A stretch of 64,000 bases of DNA from JAAYVZ01 sp035384965 (lineage in GTDB: Bacteria > Acidobacteriota > Thermoanaerobaculia > Thermoanaerobaculales > Thermoanaerobaculaceae): contig DAOOJE010000010.1 of NCBI GenBank assembly GCA_035384965.1, positions 42,981 to 106,980 of the forward strand, in the 5' to 3' direction. The notes beneath the pieces are model-generated. The model was not told the origin of the DNA and searched no databases. It worked only from the letters and a program-made list of their open reading frames with translations. Position 1 is the stretch's first letter, and each line of letters starts with the position of its first letter. Below, piece by piece: positions 39,800-48,618 of this stretch. The position numbers and the translations under genes are program-made.

Positions 39800-40621
39800 A
39801 TGCGCAAGGTCGCCGTTCCCCCAATCCTGATGGTGCTGGTCGCAGCGCTCGCCCTGAGCGGCTGCGACACCCTCAAGGCCCGCATCGAGCTCAACAAGGG
39901 CAACCAGCACTATAAGAACGAGAAGTACAGAGACGCCCTCTACCAGTTCCAGAAGGGGCTGCAGCTCGATCCGAGCCTGAAGTTCGCCTGGCGATCGGTG
40001 GCCCTCAGCGCCATGACGCTGTACCGTCCCGGCGTCGAGACCAAGGAAAACCAGGAGTACGCCGAGATTGCCATCGACGCCTTCAAGAAGTACCTGGAAG
40101 CGTACCCCGACGACCTCAAGGCCCAGGAATTCCTCATCGGCACGTATGTCAACGCCGGCAAGTTCGACGAGGTGCTCAAGTACCTCGAGGCCGAGGTGAA
40201 GAAGAACCCGGGCGATCTCAAGAGCCACAAGGCGATCGTCTCGATCTACCTGCGGACCCAGCGGATCCCGCAGGCCTACGAGTGGATCAAGGCGCACATC
40301 CCCAACGCCGACGCGGAGCCGTACTATCTCGTCTCGGTGTACTGCTGGGACAAGGCGTTTCGTGACGCCACCATCACGTCCGAGGTGCGGTCGGAGTTCG
40401 TGGAGATGGGGCTGTCCGCCGCCGACAAGGCGCTCCAACTCAACCCCGACTACTTCGAGGCGATGGTCTACACCAACCTCCTCTACCGCGAGAAGGCCAA
40501 GCTGCAGACCGACGAGGCCCTCAAGACCCAGTACTTCGACAAGGCAGAGGAGTACCGTACGAAGGCCATGGCCCTGCGTGAAAAGCTGAAGGCGCAGGGC
40601 TCCAGCTTCGCCAGCAAGTGA
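39800..40621 (+). CDS. TPR-repeat lipoprotein of the TonB operon
   Basis: A 273-residue lipoprotein. The signal peptide ends in the lipobox LALSGC (Cys at about residue 22). The rest is helical with TPR-like repeats (GNQHYKNEKYRDALYQFQKGLQLDPS; YVNAGKFDEVLKYLEAEVKKNPGD, given by position about residues 33-58 and 118-142). It is 13 bases upstream of tonB and begins the operon lipoprotein-tonB-exbB-exbD-exbD. It may help assemble or localise the energy-transducing complex, or bind a receptor plug; its exact task is unknown. Confidence 0.82.
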   Translation: MRKVAVPPILMVLVAALALSGCDTLKARIELNKGNQHYKNEKYRDALYQFQKGLQLDPSLKFAWRSVALSAMTLYRPGVETKENQEYAEIAIDAFKKYLEAYPDDLKAQEFLIGTYVNAGKFDEVLKYLEAEVKKNPGDLKSHKAIVSIYLRTQRIPQAYEWIKAHIPNADAEPYYLVSVYCWDKAFRDATITSEVRSEFVEMGLSAADKALQLNPDYFEAMVYTNLLYREKAKLQTDEALKTQYFDKAEEYRTKAMALREKLKAQGSSFASK

Positions 40622-40634
40622 GGACGGGGGAGCC

Positions 40635-41357
<723 letters not shown>

Positions 41358-41403
41358 GATCAATCTCAAAGGCCTAGCCAGGAGAGGAATAGGAGGAACT
41401 CGT

Positions 41404-42102
41404 ATGGACATGTCAATCGGAGCGCTGTGGGCTTCCATGGGCCTTGTCGCCCGCCTGGTCGTCATCCTGCTTTTGCTGCAGTCGGTCTACTCGCTGACGA
41501 TTGCGGGCGAGCGCTTCATGCGCTATCGCAAAGCCAAGAAGGAGTCGCTCCAGTTCGCACTCATGACCACACAGTACCTGAAGCAGGACCGCCCGCAGGA
41601 AGCCGTGGCCGCGTCCAAGAAGTTCAAGAACAGCCACCTGGCCCGGGTGGTGGCGGCGGGTCTTCTCGAGTTCATGGTTGAGGAGCAGTCGAGCCCGCTG
41701 TCGGGGTATGACGTCATCGAAGCGGCGCGGCGCGCGATCGAGCGGGCCACCCTGATGACCACCGCCGACTTCAAGAAGGGGCTCCCCGCCCTCGCCACCA
41801 TCGGCGCCACCGCGCCGTTCGTGGGCCTGTTCGGCACGGTCGTCGGCATCATCAACGCCTTCACCGGCATGGCCGTCACCGGCTCGGGCGGTCTGGGTGC
41901 CGTGTCGGCCGGTATCGCCGAAGCGCTCGTCGCGACCGCCATCGGCCTCGGCGTCGCCATCCCGGCGGTGTGGCTCTACAACTACTTCCTGAACCAGGTG
42001 GAGCGTTTCCAGGTGGAGATGTCCAACTCGGCTTCGGAGCTGGTCGACTTCTTCATCAAGAAGCACGGAGGCAGCGATGCAATCGGCTCGGCGGCACGCT
42101 GA
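41404..42102 (+). CDS. exbB: ExbB/TolQ-type proton channel
   Basis: A 232-residue MotA/TolQ/ExbB protein with three membrane helices: residues 12-33, about 130-155 and 165-190. The conserved pore segment reads LATIGATAPFVGLFGTVVGIINAF and the third helix GIAEALVATAIGLGVAIPAVWLYNYF. It forms the stator channel that uses the proton gradient to drive TonB. Start at 41404 follows AGGAGGAA. It overlaps the next gene by 26 bases. Confidence 0.93.
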   Translation: MDMSIGALWASMGLVARLVVILLLLQSVYSLTIAGERFMRYRKAKKESLQFALMTTQYLKQDRPQEAVAASKKFKNSHLARVVAAGLLEFMVEEQSSPLSGYDVIEAARRAIERATLMTTADFKKGLPALATIGATAPFVGLFGTVVGIINAFTGMAVTGSGGLGAVSAGIAEALVATAIGLGVAIPAVWLYNYFLNQVERFQVEMSNSASELVDFFIKKHGGSDAIGSAAR

Positions 42103-42529
42103 GCACGGGAAGGCGGCGGGCGGAGCGCCCCAGTCGGTTTCCGACATCAACGTCACCCCGCTCGTCGACGTGTGCCTCGTGCTGCTGATCATCTTCATGG
42201 TCGTCACCCCGATGCTGCAGACCGGCGTGCCGGTGCAGTTGCCGGAGACCAACAACCCCGAGAAGTACCCCGAAGGGGCCAAGCAGCAAAAGGTCACGAT
42301 CATCGAGGATGGCAAGATTTTCCTGGCGAAGGACGACTGGGTGCCCAACACCCAGGACCTGACGCGGCGCATCGCCGAGATGGTGCGCGAGACGCCCGAC
42401 AAGGAGTTCGTCGTCAAGGCCGACAAGCGGCTGCGGTACCGCCAGGTGCGCGAGGTCATGAAGGCGATCAACGAGGCAGGAGTGACCAAGGTCGGTCTGA
42501 TCACCACCAAGAAGGGCGGCGGCTCGTAA
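42077..42529 (+). CDS. exbD: ExbD-type stator protein 1
   Basis: A 150-residue ExbD/TolR protein: one membrane helix with the essential aspartate in INVTPLVDVCLVLLIIFMV, and a periplasmic domain ending in VREVMKAINEAGVTKVGLITTK. The Shine-Dalgarno GGAGGCAGCG is inside exbB, with which it overlaps by 26 bases, suggesting coupled translation and fixed stoichiometry. Confidence 0.92.
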   Translation: MQSARRHAEHGKAAGGAPQSVSDINVTPLVDVCLVLLIIFMVVTPMLQTGVPVQLPETNNPEKYPEGAKQQKVTIIEDGKIFLAKDDWVPNTQDLTRRIAEMVRETPDKEFVVKADKRLRYRQVREVMKAINEAGVTKVGLITTKKGGGS

Positions 42530-42568
42530 GCCGCGGCGGTCTGACCGAGACGCAAGGGAGATGAGCCT

Positions 42569-43003
42569 ATGGCAATGACCGGCGGCAGAATGGGCGACAT
42601 GAAGAGTGACATCAACATCACGCCCCTCGTGGACGTGGTGCTGGTGCTCCTCATCATTTTCATGGTCGTCACGCCGCTGCTGCAGCGGGGGTACGAGACG
42701 AAGGTCCCGCCGAAGGTCACCGGCCCGACGCCGCCGATCTCGGGCGATCAGGTCGTGATCCGGCTCCAGTCCGACGGGGGGATCTTCATCAACAAGGACC
42801 AGTTCACGGAGCGCGAGTTTCCCGCCAAGCTGGCGGAGATCATGAGGGGCCGCGAGTCGAAGGTGACGTTCTTCGCCGCGGACGGCGACATCCCCTACGA
42901 GAAGGTGGCTGCCTTCATGGATCTCTGCAACGAGAACGGCGCCAAGAACCTCGGCATCGTGCTGGACGACATCGCCCCCGCCGGGACCACAGCCGGTCCC
43001 TGA
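42569..43003 (+). CDS. exbD: ExbD-type stator protein 2
   Basis: A 144-residue second ExbD/TolR protein with the same helix and aspartate (INITPLVDVVLVLLIIFMV) but a diverged periplasmic domain. It starts 39 bases after the first copy with AAGGGAG upstream. Paired exbD genes occur in some TonB systems, where they form a heterodimer or serve different transducers. It is the last gene of the operon. Confidence 0.92.
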   Translation: MAMTGGRMGDMKSDINITPLVDVVLVLLIIFMVVTPLLQRGYETKVPPKVTGPTPPISGDQVVIRLQSDGGIFINKDQFTEREFPAKLAEIMRGRESKVTFFAADGDIPYEKVAAFMDLCNENGAKNLGIVLDDIAPAGTTAGP

Positions 43004-43029
43004 TGCAGTAGCTCCACGCGACCTAGTCC

Positions 43030-43088
43030 GCCGCCCGTGGCGCCCTGTCGTTCCTCACCGGAACGGCGCGGCGGCACGGGCGGCTCCT
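43030..43088. terminator. Possible bidirectional terminator between exbD and malQ
   Basis: A perfect 10-bp inverted repeat GCCGCCCGTG / CACGGGCGGC (43030-43039 with 43075-43084) with a 35-base loop, followed by TCCTTTC. It lies between two convergent genes. The long loop and weak T-run make it uncertain. Confidence 0.4.
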
Positions 43089-43098
43089 TTCAGTGGTG

Positions 43099-44589
43099 TC
43101 AGCGGCCGTACACCTCGACGAGTTCCGCGAGGCGCCGCTGGTGCCAATCGGAAAGCATCCAGTCGGTGATGCGGAAGCGCCAGTTGCCGTCGGCGACGCC
43201 GGGGGTGTTCATGCGGCAGTCGGCGCCGAGGCCGGCGATGTCCTGGTGGGGGACGATCGCCAACGCCGCGACCGAGGCCAATGCGGTGCGGATCATGTCC
43301 CAGTGGATCTCGTGGCCGTCCGTTCCGAGGTAGCGGCGCGCAAAGTCCTTCTCGGCTTCCGAGGCGTCTTCGAGGTACCAGCCGAGCGTTGTGTTGTTGT
43401 CGTGCGTCCCGGTGTAGACGACGAGGTCCCGCTCGTGGCGGTACGGCAGGAACGAGCTGCGCTGGACCGGATCGAAGGCGAACTGCAGCACCGCCATGCC
43501 GGGCAGCCCCAGGCCCCGGCGGAGGGCGGTGACGTCTTCGGTGATGACGCCCAGGTCTTCGGCCACGAGCGGCAGGTCGCCGAGGGCGGCGGCAACGGCG
43601 TCGAAGAGCGCCCGGCCGGGCCCCGGCACCCACCGGCCGTTGAGGGCGGTCTCTTCGCTTGCCGGCACCTCCCAGCAGGCGGCGAAGCCGCGAAAGTGGT
43701 CGAGGCGGACCGCATCCACCTGCCGCAGGGTGGCGCGGAAGCGCTCGATCCACCAGGCGAAGCCGGTGCGCTCCATGGCCGCCCAGTCGTACAGCGGGTT
43801 CCCCCAAAGCTGGCCGGTCTCGCTGAAGTAGTCGGGAGGGACACCGGCGACCACCGTCGGCAGGCCGCTCTCGTCGAGCAGGAAGAGCTCACGGTGGGCC
43901 CAGACGTCGGCGCTGTCGTCGGCCACGAAAATCGGGATATCGCCGAGGATCGAGATCCCCCGGCTGCGGGCATGGTCCCGCAGCTCCCCCCACTGCCGAT
44001 CGAAGAGGAACTGGCAAAAGACGTGAAACTCGACGTCACGCCGGTGCTCGGCTTCCCACGCGGCGAGCGCATGCGGCCGCCGGAGCGCCAGCTCGGAGCG
44101 CCACTCGTGCCACGGCGCCCCGTTGTGCGCGTCGCGCAGGGCAGCGAAGAGGGCGAAGTCCTGAAGCCAGCCGCGCTGTTCGTGCCGGAAGGCCTCGAAC
44201 GCCTGCGCCATGCCCCGCGGAGGGCGGGCGAGGAAGGTCTCGAAGGCGCGGCGCAGCAGTGCGAGCCGGGCTGGCGCGACCCGCTCGAAGTCGACGAAGA
44301 CGTCCGGCAGCCCGCGCAGGGCCTCGAGGTCCGCCGGCTCGATGAGGCCGTCTCGCGCCAGCAGTTCCGGGCTGATCAGCAGCGGGTTGGCGCCGAACGA
44401 GGAAATAGCGTTGTACGGCGACTGCCCGGGCCCGGCCGGGTTGAGGGGCAGCACCTGCCACCAGCGCACGCCGGCGCCGGCCATCCAGTCCAGGTAGCGG
44501 TGCGCCGCCGGGCCGATGTCGCCGATGCCGAAGGGGCCGTTCAGGCAGGTGGGGTGGAGCAGGATGCCGCAGGCTCGCTCGAGTCGCAT
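43099..44589 (-). CDS. malQ: 4-alpha-glucanotransferase (amylomaltase)
   Basis: A 496-residue GH77 enzyme that transfers glucan segments between maltooligosaccharides. Catalytic residues are visible: the nucleophile Asp in VDAVRLDHFRGF, the acid/base Glu in LVAEDLGVIT and the third acid in YTGTHDNNTTLGWY. The N-terminus GILLHPTCLNGPFGIGDIG and SPYNAISSFGANPLLISPE are family hallmarks. The start at 44589 lies inside the upstream methyltransferase gene and has TACCAT 6 bases before it, suggesting a separate leaderless transcript. Confidence 0.95.
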   Translation of the reverse strand: MRLERACGILLHPTCLNGPFGIGDIGPAAHRYLDWMAGAGVRWWQVLPLNPAGPGQSPYNAISSFGANPLLISPELLARDGLIEPADLEALRGLPDVFVDFERVAPARLALLRRAFETFLARPPRGMAQAFEAFRHEQRGWLQDFALFAALRDAHNGAPWHEWRSELALRRPHALAAWEAEHRRDVEFHVFCQFLFDRQWGELRDHARSRGISILGDIPIFVADDSADVWAHRELFLLDESGLPTVVAGVPPDYFSETGQLWGNPLYDWAAMERTGFAWWIERFRATLRQVDAVRLDHFRGFAACWEVPASEETALNGRWVPGPGRALFDAVAAALGDLPLVAEDLGVITEDVTALRRGLGLPGMAVLQFAFDPVQRSSFLPYRHERDLVVYTGTHDNNTTLGWYLEDASEAEKDFARRYLGTDGHEIHWDMIRTALASVAALAIVPHQDIAGLGADCRMNTPGVADGNWRFRITDWMLSDWHQRRLAELVEVYGR

Positions 44590-45128
44590 GCCGCCATGGT
44601 ACCCGATGCGGGCTCTTCTGGATCGCCGCCGCCGGGGGCCGCGGGAGGTTGCTGGCGAGCCGTGCCGGGCACCGGCAGCATGAACGGCACCTGGCTGCGG
44701 TAGTCGTCCCACGCGTCGCCGAAGCGAATGCCGAGATTGTGCTCCTCCCGCCGCGCCCGGTCGATCGTGAGCTTGAGCGTCGGGATGAAGAGGATGAGGC
44801 CGGGCCACGAGCGCAGCGCCACGATCGCTCCCAGCACCATGACCAGGATCGACAGGAAATAGGGGTGTCGGACGAACGCGTACGGCCCCCAGGTCACGAG
44901 CCGGGCGCCCGTGCCCATGGTCCTGATCGCCCACAGCGCGGCGAGCCCTCCGAGCAGCAGGAGCGGGCCTCCGAGCATCACCGATAGCCTCGACTGGCCG
45001 CCCGTGAACCACGCCCCCAGCACGCAGACGACCACGGAAATCGTCCAGAACACCGGCATCTCGGCGACCGGGACACCCTCCACCATCTCGCGCTCCGCGG
45101 ACACGCCGAAAGTGAACCGCAGGCGCAC
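44541..45128 (-). CDS. Isoprenylcysteine carboxyl methyltransferase-like membrane protein
   Basis: A 195-residue membrane protein of the ICMT/phospholipid-methyltransferase type. Four to five membrane helices are visible, with the SAM-binding segment LVTWGPYAFVRHPYFLSILVMV and the conserved EE in RRARREEHNLGIRFGDAWDDYRSQV (positions about 120-145). The C-terminal 40 residues are low-complexity. The GTG at 45128 begins one base after the aminotransferase stop. The 3' end overlaps malQ by 49 bases. The substrate is unknown. Confidence 0.75.
   Translation of the reverse strand: MRLRFTFGVSAEREMVEGVPVAEMPVFWTISVVVCVLGAWFTGGQSRLSVMLGGPLLLLGGLAALWAIRTMGTGARLVTWGPYAFVRHPYFLSILVMVLGAIVALRSWPGLILFIPTLKLTIDRARREEHNLGIRFGDAWDDYRSQVPFMLPVPGTARQQPPAAPGGGDPEEPASGTMAACDSSEPAASCSTPPA
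44596..44601 (-). promoter_or_regulatory. -10 hexamer of a leaderless malQ promoter
   Basis: TACCAT on the minus strand, 6 bases before the malQ ATG and inside the coding region of the methyltransferase gene. No Shine-Dalgarno precedes the ATG. Confidence 0.5.
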
Positions 45129-45129
45129 G

Positions 45130-46335
45130 CTAGCTCCGGCCGCAAGCCGTCCGATAGCGCTCGAGCCCGGCCAGGAAGACCTGCATCGCCCGCTCGATCT
45201 TGGGCGCCTCGAGCACGTACGCCATCCGCACCTCGTCGGTGCCGGCGCCGGGCGTGGCGTAGAACCCGCCGGCCGGGGCGACCATCACGGTCTCGCCGTC
45301 GAGGTGGAAGTCCTCGAGCAAGAAGCGCGCGAAATCGTCGGAGTCGGCCACCCCGGCCATCTTGACGATCATGTAGAACGCCCCTGCCGGCTTGCGCAGG
45401 ACGATGCCCGGGTCCCTCGTCAGCCCGGCGAACATCACGTCCCGCCGCTTCTCGTACTCGGCGCGAACGCCGTCGAAGTAGCTTTCCGGCAGCCGATACG
45501 CCGCGACGGCGCCGAGCTGTTCGAGCGTCGGGGGGCAGAGCCGCGCCTGGCCAAACTTCAGCACCGCGGCCATCACGCTCCGGTTGCGCGAGATCACGGC
45601 TCCCACCCGGGCGCCGCAGGCCGAGAACCGCTTCGAGATCGAGTCGACCACGATCACACGCTCCTCGATCCCCGGAAGCTCCAGCACCGAGCGGTGCCGG
45701 GCGCCGCCATAGGTGAACTCCTTGTAGACCTCGTCGGCGATCAGGAAGAGGTCGTGCCGCTTCACGAACGCCGCCAGCCGCTCGAGTTCCTCCCATGACA
45801 GCACGGTGCCTGTGGGGTTGTTGGGCGAGCAGATCAGCATGGCGCGAGTGCGGGGCGTCACCGCCTTTTCGAGCGCGGCGTCGGGGGGCAGGTGAAAGCC
45901 GTCCTCGGCGCGGGTCCGCACCGGCACCACCTTGAGGTTCGCCATTTCCGCGTAGCCGTTGTAGTTGGTGTAGAACGGCTCGGGGATGATGATTTCCTGC
46001 CCCTCGTCGGCGACGACGTTGAAGGCGAACAGGATCGCCTCCGAGCCGCCGTTGGTGATGAGCACGTCGGCCGGCTCGAGGCCGATCTCGTAGCGCCGGA
46101 AGTAGTCCACCATCGCCTGCCGGAGCTCGGGCAGCCCATCCGAGGGCCCGTACGCCAGCACCGGGTCGGAAAAGGCGGCCACGGCCTTGAGGAACTCCGG
46201 AGGCGTGGCCACGTCGGGCTGGCCGATGTTGAGGTTGTAGATCTTCACGCCCCGGGCGCGCGCGGCGCTGGCGAGCGGCGCGAGCTTTCGGATCGGCGAC
46301 TCCTGGATGGCCTCGGCGCGGCGAGAAAGCTGCAT
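45130..46335 (-). CDS. PLP-dependent class I/II aminotransferase
   Basis: A 401-residue fold-type I aminotransferase. The N-terminal segment KIYNLNIGQPDVATPPE is typical; the PLP lysine is in VVDSISKRFSACGARVGA, and the cofactor-binding NNPTGTVLS and IADEVYKEFTY are present. Substrate arginine is likely in the C-terminal part (VMVAPAGGFY region). The start at 46335 follows GGAGGT. It likely serves aspartate, alanine or aromatic amino acid transamination; closest class looks like AspC/AlaT-type subgroup I-gamma, which is inference. Confidence 0.88.
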   Translation of the reverse strand: MQLSRRAEAIQESPIRKLAPLASAARARGVKIYNLNIGQPDVATPPEFLKAVAAFSDPVLAYGPSDGLPELRQAMVDYFRRYEIGLEPADVLITNGGSEAILFAFNVVADEGQEIIIPEPFYTNYNGYAEMANLKVVPVRTRAEDGFHLPPDAALEKAVTPRTRAMLICSPNNPTGTVLSWEELERLAAFVKRHDLFLIADEVYKEFTYGGARHRSVLELPGIEERVIVVDSISKRFSACGARVGAVISRNRSVMAAVLKFGQARLCPPTLEQLGAVAAYRLPESYFDGVRAEYEKRRDVMFAGLTRDPGIVLRKPAGAFYMIVKMAGVADSDDFARFLLEDFHLDGETVMVAPAGGFYATPGAGTDEVRMAYVLEAPKIERAMQVFLAGLERYRTACGRS

Positions 46336-46441
46336 GTGACCTCCAACATCCGGGGACCCGGACCGGCCCGGAGCGTAGCGAGCTGTGAACGAAAACACAA
46401 GCGCTGTCGTGGCGCTCCCACCACGCGCCACGCCGGCCGGG

Positions 46442-47626
46442 TCAGAGCGTGGCGAGCGCCTGTTCGAGGTCGGCCCGCAGGTCGGCCTCGTCCTCGCACC
46501 CCACGGCGAGGCGCACCAGTCCGGCGGTGATCCCCTGCTCGCGCTGCTCGGCCTCGCTCACGCCCTTGTGCGTCATCGACGCCGGGTGCTCGATGAGCGT
46601 CTCCACGCCCCCCAGCGAGACGGCCAGGGTGATGAACCGCAGTGTGTTCATGAGCCGGCGACCAGCCTCCACGCCGCCTCGCAACTCAAAGGCGATGATC
46701 GACCCGGGGCCGTCCATCTGCCGGCGCGCCAGCTCGTACTGAGGGTGCGACGGCAAGCCCGGGTATCGCACCCACTCGACCGCCGGATGGCGCTCGAGCC
46801 ACCCGGCCAGCGCCTGGGCGTTGGCTTGCGCGCGCTCCACGCGCATCCCGAGCGTCCGGATGCCCCGCAGCACGAGCCACGCCTGGTGAGGATCCATGGT
46901 GGTGCCGTACGCCACCGCGGCCTCGCGCAGGGCCTGCAGCACGGGCGCCGTCCTGGCCACCACGATGCCGGCCACGACATCGGCGTGGCCGTTGAGCGAT
47001 TTGGTCGCCGAGTGCAGGACGACATCGGCGCCCCACTCGAACGGGCGCTGCAGGTGCGGGCCGGCAAAGGTGTTGTCGACCACGAGCACGGCGCCGACCC
47101 GGTGCGCCACCTCGGCGACGGCGGCGATATCCACGAGGTCCACGGTCGGGTTGGCCGGTGTCTCGATGTACACCAGCCGGGTGGCAGGGCGCACTGCCCG
47201 CTCGATCTCCGCGGCCTCGGCGGCCCTCGCGAAAGTGAAAGAGACACCGAAGCGTGAGAGGCGCGTGCCGATCATGACGCCGGTGGGTCCGTACAGCGGC
47301 CGCGTCGCCACGACGTGGTCGCCGGAGCCCAGCAAGGCGAGGAACACGGTGCTCACCGCGGCCATCCCGGTGGCGGCGCCGACCGCGCCGCACCCACCCT
47401 CGAGACCGGCCACGCACGCCTCGAGCGCCTGGATCGTCGGGTTGCCGAGCCGCGTGTAAATGAGCCCGTCGGATTGCCCGAGAAACCGCGCCGCCCCCTC
47501 CTCGGCGGACGGGAACGCGAACGTGGAACTCTGGTAGATCGGGACCGAGACCGCCCCCCGGTGCTCGAGCGGATCCAGACCGCCGTGGATCGCCCGGCTG
47601 TGCCTGCCTGTGTGCTCCTGCTTCAT
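46442..47626 (-). CDS. Cystathionine gamma-synthase/methionine gamma-lyase family enzyme
   Basis: A 394-residue trans-sulfuration PLP enzyme. The PLP lysine is in VLHSATKSLNGHADVVAG; other family motifs are YTRLGNPTIQALE, ATGMAAVSTVFLALL, YGPTGVMIG and AVSLGGVETLIEHPASMTH. The start at 47626 has GAGGAGGAAA upstream and overlaps the exporter stop by 4 bases. Sequence alone does not separate cystathionine gamma-synthase, O-acylhomoserine sulfhydrylase and methionine gamma-lyase; the adjacent amino-acid exporter-like gene makes a role in methionine/cysteine metabolism plausible. Confidence 0.88.
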   Translation of the reverse strand: MKQEHTGRHSRAIHGGLDPLEHRGAVSVPIYQSSTFAFPSAEEGAARFLGQSDGLIYTRLGNPTIQALEACVAGLEGGCGAVGAATGMAAVSTVFLALLGSGDHVVATRPLYGPTGVMIGTRLSRFGVSFTFARAAEAAEIERAVRPATRLVYIETPANPTVDLVDIAAVAEVAHRVGAVLVVDNTFAGPHLQRPFEWGADVVLHSATKSLNGHADVVAGIVVARTAPVLQALREAAVAYGTTMDPHQAWLVLRGIRTLGMRVERAQANAQALAGWLERHPAVEWVRYPGLPSHPQYELARRQMDGPGSIIAFELRGGVEAGRRLMNTLRFITLAVSLGGVETLIEHPASMTHKGVSEAEQREQGITAGLVRLAVGCEDEADLRADLEQALATL

Positions 47627-48528
47627 GTCCTTTCCTCCTCCACCGCCGCATCCGGCTCCTCGCGCAGCACCAGCGCCACGCCCGCGAGGATCACGCCAGT
47701 GGCGACGATCATCGAGATGCTCACCCGTTCTCCGAGCAGCAGCCAGCCTGCCAGCACCGCGACGACGGGGTTGACGTACGTCGAGGTGGCCACGCGCGAC
47801 GCAGGCCAGTGTTTGAGCAGGTAGAAGTACGCCCCGAAGGCGATCAGCGACCCGAAGACGACCAGGAACGCGAGCCCCGTGACCGCCTGCCAGCCGACCG
47901 GGCCAACCAGCGCCCGTCCCCGTCCCGCCGCGACGCCGAGCAGGACGGCCCCGCCGGCTGCCATCTGCGCGACCGAGAGCGCGAACGGGTGGAAGCGATC
48001 CTTGATCCGCCGCACCCACAGCGCCGTGGCCGACCAGATGATCACCGACAGCTCGACGACGAGCGCTGCGCCCAGCTCGAGCCTCCCGCCCCGCCACGGT
48101 TCCAGTAGCAGCCCGGTCCCGAGGAGGCCGACCCCGAGCCCTAGCCAGCCGCGCCACGACAGGCGGCTTTCGCCCGGCACGAAGACCTCGAAGAACGCGA
48201 TCCACAAGGGGTTGGCGGTGATCAGCAGCGCCGTGTAGCCGGAATCGAGCCGCGTCTCGGCCCAGAACACCATGCCGTTGCACACGCCGACGAACAGCAC
48301 GCCGACACCGAAGGCAGGCAGCCACCGCGCGAGGGGCCCCGCGAGCGGCACCTTCAAGGAGCGCAGGATCGCCCACCCGGCGGCCGTCGCGAGCAGGTAG
48401 CGCAGCCCCGCGTAAAAGAACGGATCGAAGGCGGCCAGCCCCACCTTGATGGCCAGGTAGGTGCTCCCCCAGATGATGCAAATGGCCGTGTACGCCACGG
48501 CCAGCCCGGCGCGAGACGCCCGTTCCAC
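47623..48528 (-). CDS. EamA/DMT-family transporter (RhaT/YdcZ-like exporter)
   Basis: A 301-residue drug/metabolite transporter with ten predicted helices in two EamA halves. It starts LAVAYTAICIIWGSTYLAIKVGL, and the GSTYLAIK motif is typical of the YedA/EamA subgroup that exports amino acids such as cysteine or threonine. The GTG start at 48528 lies 8 bases after TATCAT, so the mRNA is probably leaderless. It overlaps the trans-sulfuration enzyme by 4 bases. Confidence 0.88.
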   Translation of the reverse strand: MERASRAGLAVAYTAICIIWGSTYLAIKVGLAAFDPFFYAGLRYLLATAAGWAILRSLKVPLAGPLARWLPAFGVGVLFVGVCNGMVFWAETRLDSGYTALLITANPLWIAFFEVFVPGESRLSWRGWLGLGVGLLGTGLLLEPWRGGRLELGAALVVELSVIIWSATALWVRRIKDRFHPFALSVAQMAAGGAVLLGVAAGRGRALVGPVGWQAVTGLAFLVVFGSLIAFGAYFYLLKHWPASRVATSTYVNPVVAVLAGWLLLGERVSISMIVATGVILAGVALVLREEPDAAVEEERT

Positions 48529-48536
48529 GAGCGAGC

Positions 48537-48542
48537 ATGATA
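48537..48542 (-). promoter_or_regulatory. -10 hexamer of a leaderless EamA-transporter promoter
   Basis: TATCAT on the minus strand, 8 bases before the GTG at 48528. No Shine-Dalgarno lies between. Confidence 0.55.
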
Positions 48543-48618
48543 GTCCCGCTCCCCGGCGGGCAGAAGGCCAGCAGCGCGAGGCACGAGGGAGTGAGTGTGT
48601 CCCGCCTCGTGCCTGTCC

